Program-made: the position numbers and the translations under genes | From: Natronoglomus mannanivorans | GTDB lineage: Archaea > Halobacteriota > Halobacteria > Halobacteriales > Natrialbaceae | Assembly: GCA_025517485.1 (NCBI GenBank) | Contig: JAOPKB010000003.1 | Coordinates: 310,001-374,000, forward strand | Direction of reading: 5' to 3' | Length of the DNA stretch: 64,000 bases | Shown: positions 1-7,970 of the stretch, piece by piece | How positions within the stretch are numbered: the first letter of the stretch is position 1 | Layout: every line of letters begins with the position of its first letter | The notes under the pieces: model-generated | What the model saw: the letters and a program-made list of their open reading frames with translations, nothing else | Database searches by the model: none | Told to the model about the DNA's origin: nothing

Positions 1-24
1 ATCGAATTGTTCGAGTCGCTGTAG
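1..24 (+). CDS. 3' end of an upstream dockerin-domain gene (partial)
   Basis: The first 24 bases read in frame as IELFESL followed by TAG. That is the exact ending of the dockerin-like domain of the seven complete genes downstream (VVELFESL or VVELFESI plus stop). The window therefore cuts through one more member of the exported polysaccharide-degrading family, and the island extends to the left. Only seven residues are visible, so the catalytic part is unknown. The match is short but sits in the right frame, with a stop at the right place and a matching strand. Confidence 0.75.
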   Translation: MELFESL

Positions 25-431
25 GCGACTCCTCGAATCCGAATTCCGACGAGCCGCCATCGATCGCGGAACCACGCTGCAGAACGCGACTGATAAGGAG
101 TTCCGATAGCGATGGTCCTCGACGAAAAGACGCTCTTCGGGCACCGAGTAAATTTCGTCGTGACTCAATATCCACGTAAGACGATATAAGCGAGAATGAC
201 GTTGTTACCGTCACCGACGTCGTTAGGTCGTTCGATCGGCTGTAAACCCGTTCTGTTTCTCGAACGGTGACCGTTCTCTCGAGTGTCAGATCGATTCTCC
301 GAGAACTGTCGCTGCTGAGCCACTTCTGTTTGACCATTGCTAGAAAACTTTAACCTAATACACGTTCGAATTTCGAGTGATTCACCTCGAATGCACGGTC
401 GATGACACCGATGGGTTCGGGATCTGGGACC
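25..431. other. gene-free leader and promoter region of the first GH5 gene
   Basis: About 400 bases separate the partial gene from the chosen start at 432. No convincing reading frame is present on either strand. An AT-rich stretch around 340-360 (aaaactttaacctaatac) is the best TATA candidate and would place transcription start near 375-385. An alternative in-frame ATG at 402 would add ten residues. Confidence 0.5.
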
Positions 432-2228
432 ATGAGTGATAACACCACCCCACGTGAGATGGACGAACAGGTGCAAAACGGACAGAATTCGACGACAGGT
501 CGAGCGAGACATGACAATATCGGGAAGCCGCGAGGACACGACACCGGTGCGTGGACGCGCCGGAACTTCGTGAAGGCGGCGGGTGTCGGGGCGGCCACGG
601 CCGGACTGTCGACGGCCTTTTCCGGGAGCGCGGCCGCCGGCGAGAACATGCCGACGCCGTGGCTCCACGTCGACGGCAACCTCGTGAAGGACCCCGAAGG
701 GAACGAAGTCGTCCTGCGCGGGGTCAACGTCGTCGATCCGTGGCGAGCGAACCGGGACGCTCCCTACTACAAGATGCACATCGACGACTACGTCGAACTC
801 GCCACGAACGAAGACGAGGGGTGGTACTCCCGGGTCGTTCGACTCCCGATGCAACCACAGGACATCGGGAAACACGGCTCCGGTGCCGTCGATCCGGTCG
901 CCTTCACCGAAGACGAGTTACTGACCTACCTCGAGGAGCACGTCGATTCGGTAGTGGAGAAAGCAAGGGAACGAGGTGCCTACATCATCCTCGACTATCA
1001 CCGCCACTACCCGGACGGCCCGGACTGGACCGAGCCGGCTCTCGACGAGGAAATCCGGCTGTTCTGGAACGTCGTCGCGCCGCGATACAACGACCAGTCT
1101 CACGTCCTCTTCGAGGTGTACAACGAGCCGACGACGCCGTACGCTGGCCACGACCTGGGGCCGGAAAACGACATCGACATTCGGGATCCGGAGGGCGAAG
1201 AAACGTGGTTGCACTGGCGGGAAACCGCCCAGCCCTGGGTCGACCTGATTCGCGAGCACGCCGCGGACAACCTGATCCTCATCGGGTCACCCAGCTGGAG
1301 TCAGTGGACCTACTGGGCGGACGAACACGAGTTCGAAGGCGAGAACCTCGCCTACACCGGTCACGTCTACACCCAGGAGAGCCTCCGCCCGCTCGGCGAG
1401 TACTTCGGGAAACCCTCGGAGAACGTCCCGGTGTTCATGACCGAGTTCGGCTTCGGCGGTCCCGAACCGTACCTACAGGGAACGCGGGAGGTCCACGGCC
1501 AGCAGTTTTCGGACCTCTACACGGAGTACGACAGCATGCACTGGACGGCGTGGTGTTTCGACTTCGACTGGGAGCCCTCGATGCTCGACCGGGACTACGA
1601 GATCAAAAACGAGTGGGGCGAGTGGACCCAAGAGCACCTCGAGCAGTGGGCCGACGACGACTTGCCACAGGTCGAGAGCGAGTCGCCGCCGGTCGGCGGT
1701 GACAACGGTGACGATGACGACGACAACGACGACGAAGAGCCCGAATCGCCGACGCCACCCGCCGACCAGTGGGTCGACGAGGCCACCGAAACCAGCATCG
1801 AGGTGGGCTGGGAGGCGGTCGACGGAGCCGACGCCTATCGGGTCTTCCTCGAGAGCGACCTCGAGGAGGAGACGACGGCAACGACGGCGACGATCACGGG
1901 ACTCGAGGCCGACACGGCGTACGAACTCGGACTCTCGACGATCGTTGGCGACGAGGAGTCCGACGTCGTGACGACGACGGTGAGCACGCGTTCGGAGGGC
2001 GAACCGGAGGGACCACCCGAGATCGACGGGATCCAGCCCGCGGATACGACCGGTGACGGGCTGTACAACGATTTCACCGGCAGTGGCTCGACGACGACCA
2101 CGGACGTGAACGTCTTCTTCGAGCACGTCGACGACCCCGCGGTCGCCGACTACCCGCAGTACTACGACTTCGACGGCAATGGTCAGGTGAGCGTCACCGA
2201 TGTCGTCGACCTCTTCGAGAGTATCTGA
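432..2228 (+). CDS. exported GH5 endoglucanase-like enzyme with FN3 and dockerin-like domain
   Basis: A secreted glycoside hydrolase family 5 enzyme (598 aa) that should cut beta-1,4-glucan or a related polysaccharide outside the cell. A Tat signal with RRNFVKAAG at residues 43-51 is followed by the (beta/alpha)8 domain at about 68-400. It shows the acid/base motif VYNEP (Glu about 232) and the nucleophile motif MTEFGFG (Glu about 338). An Asp/Glu-rich linker (about 423-438) leads to one fibronectin type III module (about 440-525) and the terminal dockerin-like EF-hand domain (about 537-598). The start at 432 was chosen over the ATG at 402 because the Tat n-region is already long. Substrate specificity within GH5 cannot be told from the motifs. 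It differs more from the GH5 genes at 5365 and 14342 than those two do from each other. Confidence 0.9.
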   Translation: MSDNTTPREMDEQVQNGQNSTTGRARHDNIGKPRGHDTGAWTRRNFVKAAGVGAATAGLSTAFSGSAAAGENMPTPWLHVDGNLVKDPEGNEVVLRGVNVVDPWRANRDAPYYKMHIDDYVELATNEDEGWYSRVVRLPMQPQDIGKHGSGAVDPVAFTEDELLTYLEEHVDSVVEKARERGAYIILDYHRHYPDGPDWTEPALDEEIRLFWNVVAPRYNDQSHVLFEVYNEPTTPYAGHDLGPENDIDIRDPEGEETWLHWRETAQPWVDLIREHAADNLILIGSPSWSQWTYWADEHEFEGENLAYTGHVYTQESLRPLGEYFGKPSENVPVFMTEFGFGGPEPYLQGTREVHGQQFSDLYTEYDSMHWTAWCFDFDWEPSMLDRDYEIKNEWGEWTQEHLEQWADDDLPQVESESPPVGGDNGDDDDDNDDEEPESPTPPADQWVDEATETSIEVGWEAVDGADAYRVFLESDLEEETTATTATITGLEADTAYELGLSTIVGDEESDVVTTTVSTRSEGEPEGPPEIDGIQPADTTGDGLYNDFTGSGSTTTTDVNVFFEHVDDPAVADYPQYYDFDGNGQVSVTDVVDLFESI

Positions 2229-2607
2229 GTCCCAGAGACCCCCGTCGTTCCGACCCTTCCGATTCGAACGATGAGAGGGGCGTCGCTTCGTTCTGAAGGG
2301 CTGGACGCAGTCGGTTCTCGAGTATCGCTCGATCAGTTTATAATGGTAGTATAGTAGAATTACTTACATATGGCTGTAATCGTATCGACGTGAATCGATC
2401 CGATACCGGATGAGAATTGCCGAAAATCCGTTCGAGACGGCGGGTTCGATCCGATTTCACTCGAGTGGAACCGATGGTAAATAGACCACCAGTCTCGTTC
2501 CGAATCGGACATAATTATAACGTGTTGGAGTCGCAAACAACACGACTAGTGCCCGACGAGTCGATGCACACGGCAGTGCGCATCGCCTTCGGGAGCAGGA
2601 CGAATCC
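2229..2607. promoter_or_regulatory. intergenic region with two AT-rich promoter candidates
   Basis: This 379-base gap contains no supported gene. Two AT-rich blocks stand out: 2334-2380 (with tttataatggtagtatag) and 2511-2520 (ataattataa). The second lies about 90 bases before the next ATG and would give a leader of roughly 65 nucleotides. The first shares the string ggtagtata with the region upstream of the gene at 7030. Confidence 0.45.
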
Positions 2608-5115
2608 ATGACAGGGGATCGAATACACGAGCAGACGGACGATCGAGTACGAACCGGCGTTTCGCCCGGAGACGTCTCGCGGAGACGGGTTTTGCGGGCC
2701 GGATCGGCCCTCTTCGCGGGGACGGCACTCGGCAACACTGTCGGAACCGCGCCCGGAAGAGTGGGGACCGAACCGGGAACGCGGATCGCCGACGACACAC
2801 TGGAACCGCTTCTCGACATCGACTTCGAGGAAATACCGACGGGACCGTACGAACCACAGCGACGCGAGTGGGGCGGGAACGACCTCTCGATCGTCGCCGA
2901 CGAGTACCTCTCCATCGTCGACGACGGCTCTCGACAGATACTCGAGGGATACTTCCCCGAGGGCGTCGCGGGCGCCGGCAACGGTAACGGCGGCGGGGAC
3001 TTCATCGTCGACCTCGGCGAGCCGTACGAGGAACTCTACTGTGCATACCGGATCAGGTTCGACGAGGGGTTCGAGTTCCACCAGCCGGGCGGCAAGCTCC
3101 CGGGACTGGCCGGCACCGACGGTACCAGCCGGTCGATCACCGGCGGCGACGTCCCCGATGGTGAGAACGGGTGGTCAGCGCGGATGATGTGGCGCGACCC
3201 GCCGAACCCCGCTGACGGGGGTTTGGTCATGTTCTACACCTACCATCCGGACATGCCCGAGGAGTACGGCGAGAACATGTACTGGGACGACGGTCCGTCG
3301 GGGCAGGTCCACTTCCAGCCCGGCCGGTGGCACCGTATCGAACACCGCGTCGTGATGAACACGCCCGACGAGCACGACGGCATCCTCGAGGGCTGGTTCG
3401 ACGGCGAGAAAGCCTTCGAGCGCCGCGACCTCCGGTTCCGTGACGTCCCGGAACTCGGCATCGACGACTTCTACTTCTCGCTGTTCTTCGGTGGCGGCCA
3501 GACCGACCACTGGGCACACGACCGCGAGGAGCGGATCGCCTTCGACGACGTCGTCGTCTCGCCGGCGCCGATCTGGCTCGGCGACGACGAACCGCCGACG
3601 GTACCGACGGGCCTCACAGTCGAGGAAGGGGAGACCGACCCGACGGCCGTCGACTGCTCGTGGGAACCCAGCGAGGACGTCGGATCCTCCGGTCTCGCGG
3701 GATATCGCGTGTTCCAGAACGGTCGTCTGCGCGAGGAGACGACGGCGACTGCGACGACCGTCGATCGAGTGATCGCAGGTGAAACCCACGAATTCGGCGT
3801 CTCTGCGGTCGACACCGCTGGAAACGAGTCCGCGCGGGCGACGGCTACGGTGACGACGGAGTCGATCGACGATTCGACGGCCCCACCCGCACCCGACGAG
3901 CTTCACCGAATCGCGCGACAACTCGAGTGGCTCGAGGTGAGTTGGTCGCCGGTCACGGACGACGGGTCGGGACTGGCCGGCTACGACGTCTTCGTCGATG
4001 GCAACCACGAGTTGCGTGTCGGGCCGGAGACGACGACCGCCCGCGTCTCGGGTCTCGCGTCGGGGACGAGCTACGAGGTCGGGGTTTCGGCGATCGATCT
4101 GGCGGGGAATACGTCGCCAGTGACGACGATTACGGCGGCGACGGTCGCCGGCGTCGATGAATCCGAGGACGGACTCCTCGTCCACGACTTCTCGGCGTGG
4201 CCGGGCGGAAACGCCCTCGGAGAGTGGGCCGGTGGCGGCGACTTCGAAAACGGTGGAAGCGCCGGCGAGGGAGAGGTCGTCAGCGGCGCACTTCGCCTCG
4301 AGTACGACGACAGCGGCTGGTTGCGCAGCTACGTCGACCGCGACGTCTCCGAATACGATCGGCTGACGATGCTCGTGCGTGGTGATCGCGGCGGCGAGGA
4401 GAACCACGTCGTCCTCACGCTGGACGACGTCTCCGGGCGGCTCTCGTCGCTGTCTGCGGACGCGATCGGAACGGACCGCTCGGCGGTCAGGATCGATCTC
4501 GAGGACGCGGGCGTCCCCGCGGCACCGAGTGACCTCCACCTGAGTTTTACCGAGGGAGGTGCCGGCGCACTCGAGATTCACGAGATCCGGTTCGGTCGTG
4601 ATAGCGGGAACGGCGGCGAGCCGACACCCCCGCCTGCACCGTCGGCCCTCGAGGTCACCGAACGGACGTCCGCGTCGGTCTCGCTCGAGTGGGACGCCCA
4701 CGAGGAGACGACAGCCGTCGAGACGTACGTCGTCTGGGTCGACGGCAGCGTCGATCACGAGAGTACCGGGACAGAGACGACCGTCACGGGACTCGAGGCG
4801 GAGACTACCTACGAGTTCGGCGTCACTGTGGTCGACGGCGACGGGAGCGAGTCAGCGACGGTGACGACGACGGCGAGGACGCGCCAGGATCGAGAGCGGC
4901 CACCGAACCTCGAGGAGTACACACCGCAGGATACGACCGGTGACGGGCTGTACGACGACGTCACGGGGAGCGGGCAGACGACGACAACCGACGTGACCGT
5001 CTTCTTCGAGCACGTCGACGAGCCAGCCGTAACGGAGTACCCCCAGTACTACGACTTCGACGGCAACGGCCGGGTGAGCGTCACCGACGTCGTCGCCCTC
5101 TTCGAGTCTATCTGA
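2608..5115 (+). CDS. exported PL14-like polysaccharide lyase/lectin-fold protein with three FN3, a CBM-like and a dockerin-like domain
   Basis: An 835-residue secreted modular protein. Tat signal SRRRVLRAGS (about 24-33). The N-terminal jelly-roll module (about 70-325) resembles the polysaccharide lyase 14 / concanavalin-like fold, with signature stretches GGKLPGLAG, ARMMWR, FQPGRWHRIE and MNTPDEHDG. It is followed by FN3 at about 330-423 and 425-515, a 140-residue carbohydrate-binding-like module (about 520-663), a third FN3 (about 668-752), and the dockerin-like domain (about 773-835). The CBM-like module is homologous to those in the genes at 7030 and 7971. PL14 enzymes cleave alginate or glucuronan by beta-elimination, but the fold is also used by non-catalytic proteins, so lyase activity is inference. 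Confidence 0.75.
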   Translation: MTGDRIHEQTDDRVRTGVSPGDVSRRRVLRAGSALFAGTALGNTVGTAPGRVGTEPGTRIADDTLEPLLDIDFEEIPTGPYEPQRREWGGNDLSIVADEYLSIVDDGSRQILEGYFPEGVAGAGNGNGGGDFIVDLGEPYEELYCAYRIRFDEGFEFHQPGGKLPGLAGTDGTSRSITGGDVPDGENGWSARMMWRDPPNPADGGLVMFYTYHPDMPEEYGENMYWDDGPSGQVHFQPGRWHRIEHRVVMNTPDEHDGILEGWFDGEKAFERRDLRFRDVPELGIDDFYFSLFFGGGQTDHWAHDREERIAFDDVVVSPAPIWLGDDEPPTVPTGLTVEEGETDPTAVDCSWEPSEDVGSSGLAGYRVFQNGRLREETTATATTVDRVIAGETHEFGVSAVDTAGNESARATATVTTESIDDSTAPPAPDELHRIARQLEWLEVSWSPVTDDGSGLAGYDVFVDGNHELRVGPETTTARVSGLASGTSYEVGVSAIDLAGNTSPVTTITAATVAGVDESEDGLLVHDFSAWPGGNALGEWAGGGDFENGGSAGEGEVVSGALRLEYDDSGWLRSYVDRDVSEYDRLTMLVRGDRGGEENHVVLTLDDVSGRLSSLSADAIGTDRSAVRIDLEDAGVPAAPSDLHLSFTEGGAGALEIHEIRFGRDSGNGGEPTPPPAPSALEVTERTSASVSLEWDAHEETTAVETYVVWVDGSVDHESTGTETTVTGLEAETTYEFGVTVVDGDGSESATVTTTARTRQDRERPPNLEEYTPQDTTGDGLYDDVTGSGQTTTTDVTVFFEHVDEPAVTEYPQYYDFDGNGRVSVTDVVALFESI

Positions 5116-5325
5116 CGGCTCGAGCCGGTGATCCGACGTGGAGTCGGCCGGGATTCGTCGACACGTCGATCGGTTCGACGCTCGAGGAACACTCGGCCGT
5201 CTGGCGAACGACGGTCTCGGTCAGCCGGTCTAGGGGTGGTGAGTCGCGACGTCGACCGCACCAGATTGAGACTCGCGGGGCATTAGTTCCGGTGAGAAGC
5301 AAGTACAAACTATCACCCAGTGACG

Positions 5326-5340
5326 AAAATATTCATTAAT
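5326..5340 (+). promoter_or_regulatory. probable TATA box of the GH5 gene at 5365
   Basis: The AT-rich run aaaatattcattaat lies 25-39 bases before the ATG, in otherwise GC-rich DNA. That spacing is expected for an archaeal TATA element giving a leaderless or nearly leaderless message. Confidence 0.5.
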
Positions 5341-5364
5341 AGTTGACTCAAAATATAGGCCATC

Positions 5365-6837
5365 ATGGGATCAGACGAGAGACCTCACGGGAGTGGCCGG
5401 AAACGGTCAAGGACGAACCGAACCAGCACGACATCGACACGGCGAACGTTCATGCAGGCGGCCGGTATCGGCGTCGGCGGACTCGCTCTCGGCGGGTTCC
5501 CGGGAACGGCTACGGCAGTCGACAATCCGACACCGCGGCTGGAAACCGACGGCAGGTGGATCGTCGATCCGGACGGAAACCGGGTCAAACTGCGAGGGTT
5601 CGCGACAGCCAGTCTGGACTTCATCGACTACGACTGGTATCCGTTCACCGTCGAAGAGGTCCTCGAGCGCGGGACTGACGGGGAGACGTGGCATCCGAAC
5701 ACCGTTCGTCTCCCGATCACGGAGGATCCGGTTCACGAACACGGGATGGAGTACGTCGTCGAGGACCTCCTGCGACCCGCCGTCGACTTGCTCGCCGACC
5801 GCGGTGTCTACGCGGTGATCGACTTGCACCTCATCCGGCCCTACGTCGACGCGATGGGCAACGCGGAAGGGATGGTCGAAGACGGCTGGGCGGACGACAT
5901 AAGCGGTCTCGGGTTCGACGCGAACGTGGAGACCGACGAGTTGCTCACCGAGTTCTGGAGCGCGGTCGCCCCCGAGTTCGCCGACGACGAGAACGTCATC
6001 TTCGAACTGTACAACGAGCCCACGCTCCCGCTGACGTGGGCGGATTACGGCGAGTACGGCGCGGACGTCGAGACGCGCGAGGACTCCTGGCTGCTCTGGC
6101 GCGACGCCGCCCAGCCGTGGGTCGATCTGATCCGTGAGGAGGCGCCAGAGACGCCGATCATCATCGGCTCACCCGACTGGACCTCCGAGACGCAGTTCGC
6201 CCCCGAGCATCCCTTCGAGGGCGAGAACCTGATCTACGCCAGCCACATCTACCCGGCAAACGGCCATCCCGACGAGTTCGACGAGGAGTACGGCGCACCC
6301 GCCGAAGACGTCCCCGTCGTCGTCACCGAGTTCGGCTGGGACCCCGACGAGGAGTTCGAAGAGACCGTCGAGTACGGGACGACCTCCGAGTGGGGCGAAC
6401 CCGTCCGCGAGTGGATGGAGTCGTACGACAACATGGGCTGGCTGGGCTGGTGCTTCGACGACACGTGGGCACCGACGTTTTTCGACTCCCCCGACGAAGG
6501 CGTCGGCGAACCTTGGACGCTCAAAGACGACCCCGAACAGCAAGGCTGGTTCATCCGGCAGTGGCTCGAGGAGACGAAAGACGACATGGTTCCGGGTGGC
6601 GGAAACGGCGAACCGGAGGGGCCGCCGGCGATCGACGGCACCCAGCCCGCGGATACCACCGGTGATGGACTGCACAATGACTTCACCGGGAGTGGATCGA
6701 CGACGACCACCGACGTGAACGTCTTCTTCGAGAACATCGATAACCCGGACGTCGCCGACTACCCGCAGTACTACGACTTCGACGGCAACGGGCAGGTGAG
6801 CGTCACCGACGTCGTCGAACTCTTCGAGTCGCTGTAG
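5365..6837 (+). CDS. exported GH5 endoglucanase-like enzyme with dockerin-like domain
   Basis: A 490-residue secreted GH5 enzyme, the most compact of the set. Tat motif TRRTFMQAAG at residues 25-34, catalytic barrel at about 55-395, short Gly-rich linker, dockerin-like domain at about 428-490. The acid/base motif LYNEPTLPL (Glu 218) and nucleophile motif VTEFGWDP (Glu 322) are intact. The catalytic domain is a close paralogue of the gene at 14342: both share SPDWTSETQFAP, IYASHIYPANG and DEFDEEYG. The pair is a gene duplication in which the other copy gained FN3 and CBM6-like modules. Probable substrate is cellulose or a mixed beta-glucan; this is inferred from family and context. Confidence 0.9.
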   Translation: MGSDERPHGSGRKRSRTNRTSTTSTRRTFMQAAGIGVGGLALGGFPGTATAVDNPTPRLETDGRWIVDPDGNRVKLRGFATASLDFIDYDWYPFTVEEVLERGTDGETWHPNTVRLPITEDPVHEHGMEYVVEDLLRPAVDLLADRGVYAVIDLHLIRPYVDAMGNAEGMVEDGWADDISGLGFDANVETDELLTEFWSAVAPEFADDENVIFELYNEPTLPLTWADYGEYGADVETREDSWLLWRDAAQPWVDLIREEAPETPIIIGSPDWTSETQFAPEHPFEGENLIYASHIYPANGHPDEFDEEYGAPAEDVPVVVTEFGWDPDEEFEETVEYGTTSEWGEPVREWMESYDNMGWLGWCFDDTWAPTFFDSPDEGVGEPWTLKDDPEQQGWFIRQWLEETKDDMVPGGGNGEPEGPPAIDGTQPADTTGDGLHNDFTGSGSTTTTDVNVFFENIDNPDVADYPQYYDFDGNGQVSVTDVVELFESL

Positions 6838-7000
6838 GACTCGAGACAGCAACGTTCCGGCTCGCGTCGTTCGAACGCGGTGAGACGATCCCCTTCCGCG
6901 GAGTGGACGTGAACACCGCTCTCGAGACGATGGTCGACGGCGTATTCTGGAACGGTAGTATAATTCAGCACATATTTATTTGTTTAGAGATTGGGTTATT

Positions 7001-7008
7001 TTTATATC
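7001..7008 (+). promoter_or_regulatory. probable TATA box of the gene at 7030
   Basis: tttatatc lies 22-29 bases upstream of the ATG inside a 70-base AT-rich block (6955-7025), so the message is probably leaderless. Confidence 0.5.
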
Positions 7009-7029
7009 CTAGAGTAGTTATTATTCACT

Positions 7030-7788
7030 ATGGTCGAAGAGCGAACCATCGTCAAGAGCGGGCTCGCCGCCGGGGCCGTCGGCCTCGCCGGTGTAGCCGC
7101 GTCCGGTACTGTGACAGCCCAGAGCGACGAATCGTTACTCGTCGACGGTTTCGCGTCGTGGGACGGAGAGAACGACCTGAACGAGTACTCGAGTGCCGGA
7201 TCGGTCGCGAACGGCGACGGCTCCGGGGAACTCGTCGACGGCGCACTCCGCCTCGAGTACGACGGCGGCGGGTGGTTCCTCAGTAACGTCCGTCAAGACG
7301 TCTCTGACTACACCCACCTCGAGTTGGTCGTCCGCGGCGACGACGTGGAAGAAGACGGGATTCAACTCGAGGTCGGCGGCGTCGAGGGGATGCTCTCGGA
7401 GCTGACCGACGACTCGATCGAGACGGCGTTCACGACCGTCAGCGTCGATCTGGTAGACGTCGGCGTCGACCGGTCCTCGGTCGACGACATCTGGCTGAAC
7501 TTCTGGCAGGCCGACGACGGAGCGATCGAGATCGACGAAATTCGGTTCGTCGACGCCGGGACCGGTGCAGGGCCGCCAGCGATCGATGGTACCCAGCCTG
7601 CGGACACGACCGGTGATGGACTCTACAACGATCTCACCGGCAGTGGTTCGACGACGACGACGGACGTGAACGTCTTCTTCGAGAACGTGGACAACCCGGA
7701 CGTCGCCGACTACCCGCAGTACTACGACTTCGACGGCAACGGGCAGGTGAGTGTCACCGACGTCGTCGAACTCTTCGAGTCGATCTGA
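7030..7788 (+). CDS. exported non-catalytic carbohydrate-binding-like protein with dockerin-like domain
   Basis: A 252-residue protein with no enzymatic domain. It has an N-terminal export signal, a jelly-roll carbohydrate-binding-like module (about 36-176), and the dockerin-like domain (about 190-252). The signal is homologous to that of the next gene but reads EERTIVKSG where the neighbour has KRRTVLKNG, so the twin arginine is lost. Export may use Sec or a weakened Tat signal. The binding module matches the one in the genes at 2608 and 7971 (shared LVDGALRLEYD, LVVRGDD and DEIRF-type stretches). A likely job is to bind polysaccharide and bring dockerin-tethered partners to it; this role is inferred. 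Confidence 0.8.
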   Translation: MVEERTIVKSGLAAGAVGLAGVAASGTVTAQSDESLLVDGFASWDGENDLNEYSSAGSVANGDGSGELVDGALRLEYDGGGWFLSNVRQDVSDYTHLELVVRGDDVEEDGIQLEVGGVEGMLSELTDDSIETAFTTVSVDLVDVGVDRSSVDDIWLNFWQADDGAIEIDEIRFVDAGTGAGPPAIDGTQPADTTGDGLYNDLTGSGSTTTTDVNVFFENVDNPDVADYPQYYDFDGNGQVSVTDVVELFESI

Positions 7789-7936
7789 ATCGAACCGTCG
7801 GAACGAGCTGACGACTCGAGTCGTCGACACTCGATTCGTGGTGGTCGTGACGGTTTTCGTCGGAGCATCGGGGTCTCGAGAGTTCGACAGCCTTGCGCAC
7901 TCGAGAAAGGAAATACATATTGTCCTTATCTTCAAT

Positions 7937-7946
7937 AATACTTAAT
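7937..7946 (+). promoter_or_regulatory. probable TATA box of the gene at 7971
   Basis: aatacttaat lies 25-34 bases upstream of the ATG in an AT-rich tract that begins near 7910. Confidence 0.45.
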
Positions 7947-7970
7947 AGAACCCAGCTGCATTAAACACTC

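Noticed and set aside
2417..2611. Small open frame whose TGA overlaps the ATG of the lyase-like gene (similarly 9815-10015 before the mannanase)
   Set aside because: Any gene starting ATG-A has TGA in the +1 frame at that spot, so the overlap is automatic. Both frames have shadow-like Arg/Ser/His-rich composition.
3175..4758. Long minus-strand open frame opposite the lyase-like gene (also at 9991-11583, 12534-13976 and 44785-46968)
   Set aside because: High-GC genes leave long open frames on the other strand. The translations have no protein-like pattern, while the + strand genes have clear domains.
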